DNA from: JBDSRX01 sp039929105
Lineage (GTDB): Bacteria > Patescibacteriota > Dojkabacteria > J137
DNA: 12,510 nucleotides
Assembly (NCBI GenBank): GCA_039929105.1
Contig: JBDSRX010000025.1
Span: forward strand, 1 to 12,510
Direction: 5' to 3'
The position numbers and the translations under genes were made by a program. Below, piece after piece: positions 12,503 through 12,510 of the stretch (within the stretch, counting starts at the first letter, position 1; each line of letters begins with the position of its first letter). The notes beneath the pieces are model-generated. The model made no database searches. It was not told the origin of the DNA and was given only the letters and a program-made list of their open reading frames with translations.

Positions 12503-12510
12503 GTATGGAT

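Noticed and set aside
1..12510. Alternative genetic code with TGA as Gly or Trp
   Set aside because: TGA serves as the stop of the 3761-4249 gene, and all other genes read through without needing TGA.
1..12510. CRISPR array, insertion sequence or prophage
   Set aside because: No regularly spaced repeats, transposase, integrase or phage structural motifs are seen; the only mobile-looking items are short palindromes.

Overview
The window is a low-GC bacterial segment that uses the standard genetic code (a TGA stop is used and no reading frame needs recoding). Most genes are about one-third GC (hand count 19/60 at 1801-1860). The compact layout, many starts without Shine-Dalgarno sites, the divergent or degenerate enzyme families, and a membrane-anchored domain with a VTTLARKAL motif of a style I associate with Candidate Phyla Radiation genomes suggest a Patescibacteria/CPR member. 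This is an inference from style; no phylogenetic marker gene is present.

Left part (1-2487, minus strand): an envelope-polysaccharide-type operon with a GT4 glycosyltransferase, then a small membrane-anchored exported protein, then a polytopic membrane protein (possibly GT-C-like) that runs off the left edge. The last two genes overlap by 11 nt.

GC-rich island (about 2530-4600, minus strand; hand count 32/60 GC at 2761-2820): two neighbouring genes encode exported proteins sharing a C-terminal domain of about 60 residues that I do not recognise (VPYGS, two Cys, RGDYR, DGTxVP). One also has an SH3-like domain. The genes are separated and flanked by palindromic elements. Upstream, at 4697-4725, is a perfect sigma70-consensus promoter with a structured leader of about 440 nt. 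This is the most unusual part of the window.

Middle (4952-8535, plus strand): a membrane-anchored protein and a processive GT2 glycosyltransferase form a tight pair. Next comes an extended -10 promoter, a tRNA-like duplication of the 5' half of tRNA-Gly, and tRNA-Gly(TCC) itself. A three-gene operon follows: a DUF1801/YdhG-like protein, a Nudix-fold protein with a degraded metal site, and an intact Nudix hydrolase. It ends stop-to-stop against the next minus-strand gene.

Right part (8536-12502, minus strand): an anchored, apparently non-catalytic M23/LytM-like protein, a second DUF1801 protein, a hygromycin-phosphotransferase-like APH kinase, and a 554-residue protein with four predicted C-terminal helix-turn-helix units. 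No insertion sequence, CRISPR array, rRNA or integrase is visible.
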